Assembly: GCA_035527455.1 (NCBI GenBank)
Contig: DATLAN010000317.1
Location: 1-32,702 of the forward strand
Length of the DNA stretch: 32,702 nucleotides
Direction of reading: 5' to 3'
Source: DATLAN01 sp035527455
GTDB taxonomy: Bacteria; Planctomycetota; Planctomycetia; Pirellulales; Thermoguttaceae
The notes under the pieces are model-generated. The model saw only the letters and a list, made by a program, of their open reading frames with translations. It was not told the origin of the DNA and did not search any database. This document shows, piece by piece, positions 32,475-32,702 of this stretch (position 1 is the stretch's first letter; each line of letters begins with the position of its first letter). A program made the translations under genes and the position numbers.

Positions 32475-32702
32475 TCAGGTAAGCCAGTCGTCTACGTCGG
32501 CGAAGGCCTGATCGGCCAGATCGGAGAAGGGTACGGACGATTCGCTTTCGGCGCTCTCGGTGATTTCCAGGAGCGCATCGAGCAGGGCGATTCGGGCCGG
32601 CGATAGCGCGAAGTCGTCGTCGAACACGAACGTGTCGTGGTCCGGTGACAAGTCCGCCGGGTCGGCCTCGAACACGGCCGTGCCCGGGGCGTCCGCCGTG
32701 AA
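32475..32702 (-). CDS. C-terminal end of an unidentified protein (partial)
   Basis: The reading frame is open to the right edge of the window, so only the last 75 residues are visible. They are very acidic (SPDHDTFVFDDDFA, ITESAESESS, FADVDDWLT) with one helical stretch (ARIALLDALLEI). An internal GTG at 32675 could be taken for a start, but a frame running in from outside is more likely. Strongly acidic short tails like this are often seen at the end of large exported planctomycete proteins; that is a guess. It lies 21 bases before the DUF3604 gene on the same strand. Confidence 0.55.
   Translation of the reverse strand, partial: FTADAPGTAVFEADPADLSPDHDTFVFDDDFALSPARIALLDALLEITESAESESSVPFSDLADQAFADVDDWLT

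Overview
The window is GC-rich and gene-dense, and looks like a chromosome piece from a Planctomycetota-like bacterium. This placement is inference. It rests on GT-C glycosyltransferases, a DUF58 plus VWA-membrane pair, a DUF11-repeat lipoprotein, a Tat-exported DUF3604 protein and many short palindromic repeats between genes. Several genes have good GGAGG ribosome binding sites. No rRNA, tRNA, CRISPR array, integrase or transposase was recognised.

Layout. 1-1564: 3' end of aroA, then a small lipoprotein and a SAM methyltransferase on the minus strand. 1858-5574: two convergent multi-pass GT-C type glycosyltransferases around a REP-like inverted repeat. 5629-5934: a small two-CxxC protein. 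5935-6298: an AT-rich promoter zone and a structured leader. 6299-22531: a 16-kb, twelve-gene, one-direction redox cluster. 22587-26362: DUF58 protein, VWA membrane protein and a methyltransferase. 26503-28923: DUF11 lipoprotein on the minus strand. 28924-29451: non-coding stretch with a MITE-like inverted repeat. 29452-32702: small Hpt-like protein, then a cupin, a DUF3604/PHP-like protein and the C-terminal end of an unidentified protein on the minus strand.

The cluster is the main interest. Its order is mvhD1, metF, degenerate GltS-like protein, FMN-type GltS protein, GATase-GXGXG protein, hdrC, hdrB, HdrA(N)-NuoE fusion, nuoF-like, NuoG(N)-HdrA(C)-HdrA fusion, mvhD2, metV. It joins an acetogen-type methylenetetrahydrofolate reductase (MetF, MetV, HdrABC, MvhD) to an NADH-oxidising NuoEF(G) module and to a three-gene archaeal-type glutamate synthase set without GltD. 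One HdrA appears to be cut between its two ferredoxin motifs, with the NuoE-NuoF-NuoG(N) cassette in the gap, so each HdrA half is fused to a Nuo part. A second, more complete HdrA follows in the same polypeptide. I infer a soluble NADH-dependent, flavin-based electron-distributing complex that links NADH to methylene-THF reduction, an HdrBC-linked acceptor and a glutamate-synthase-like amidotransferase. The families are recognised from motifs; the combined complex and its reaction are inference.
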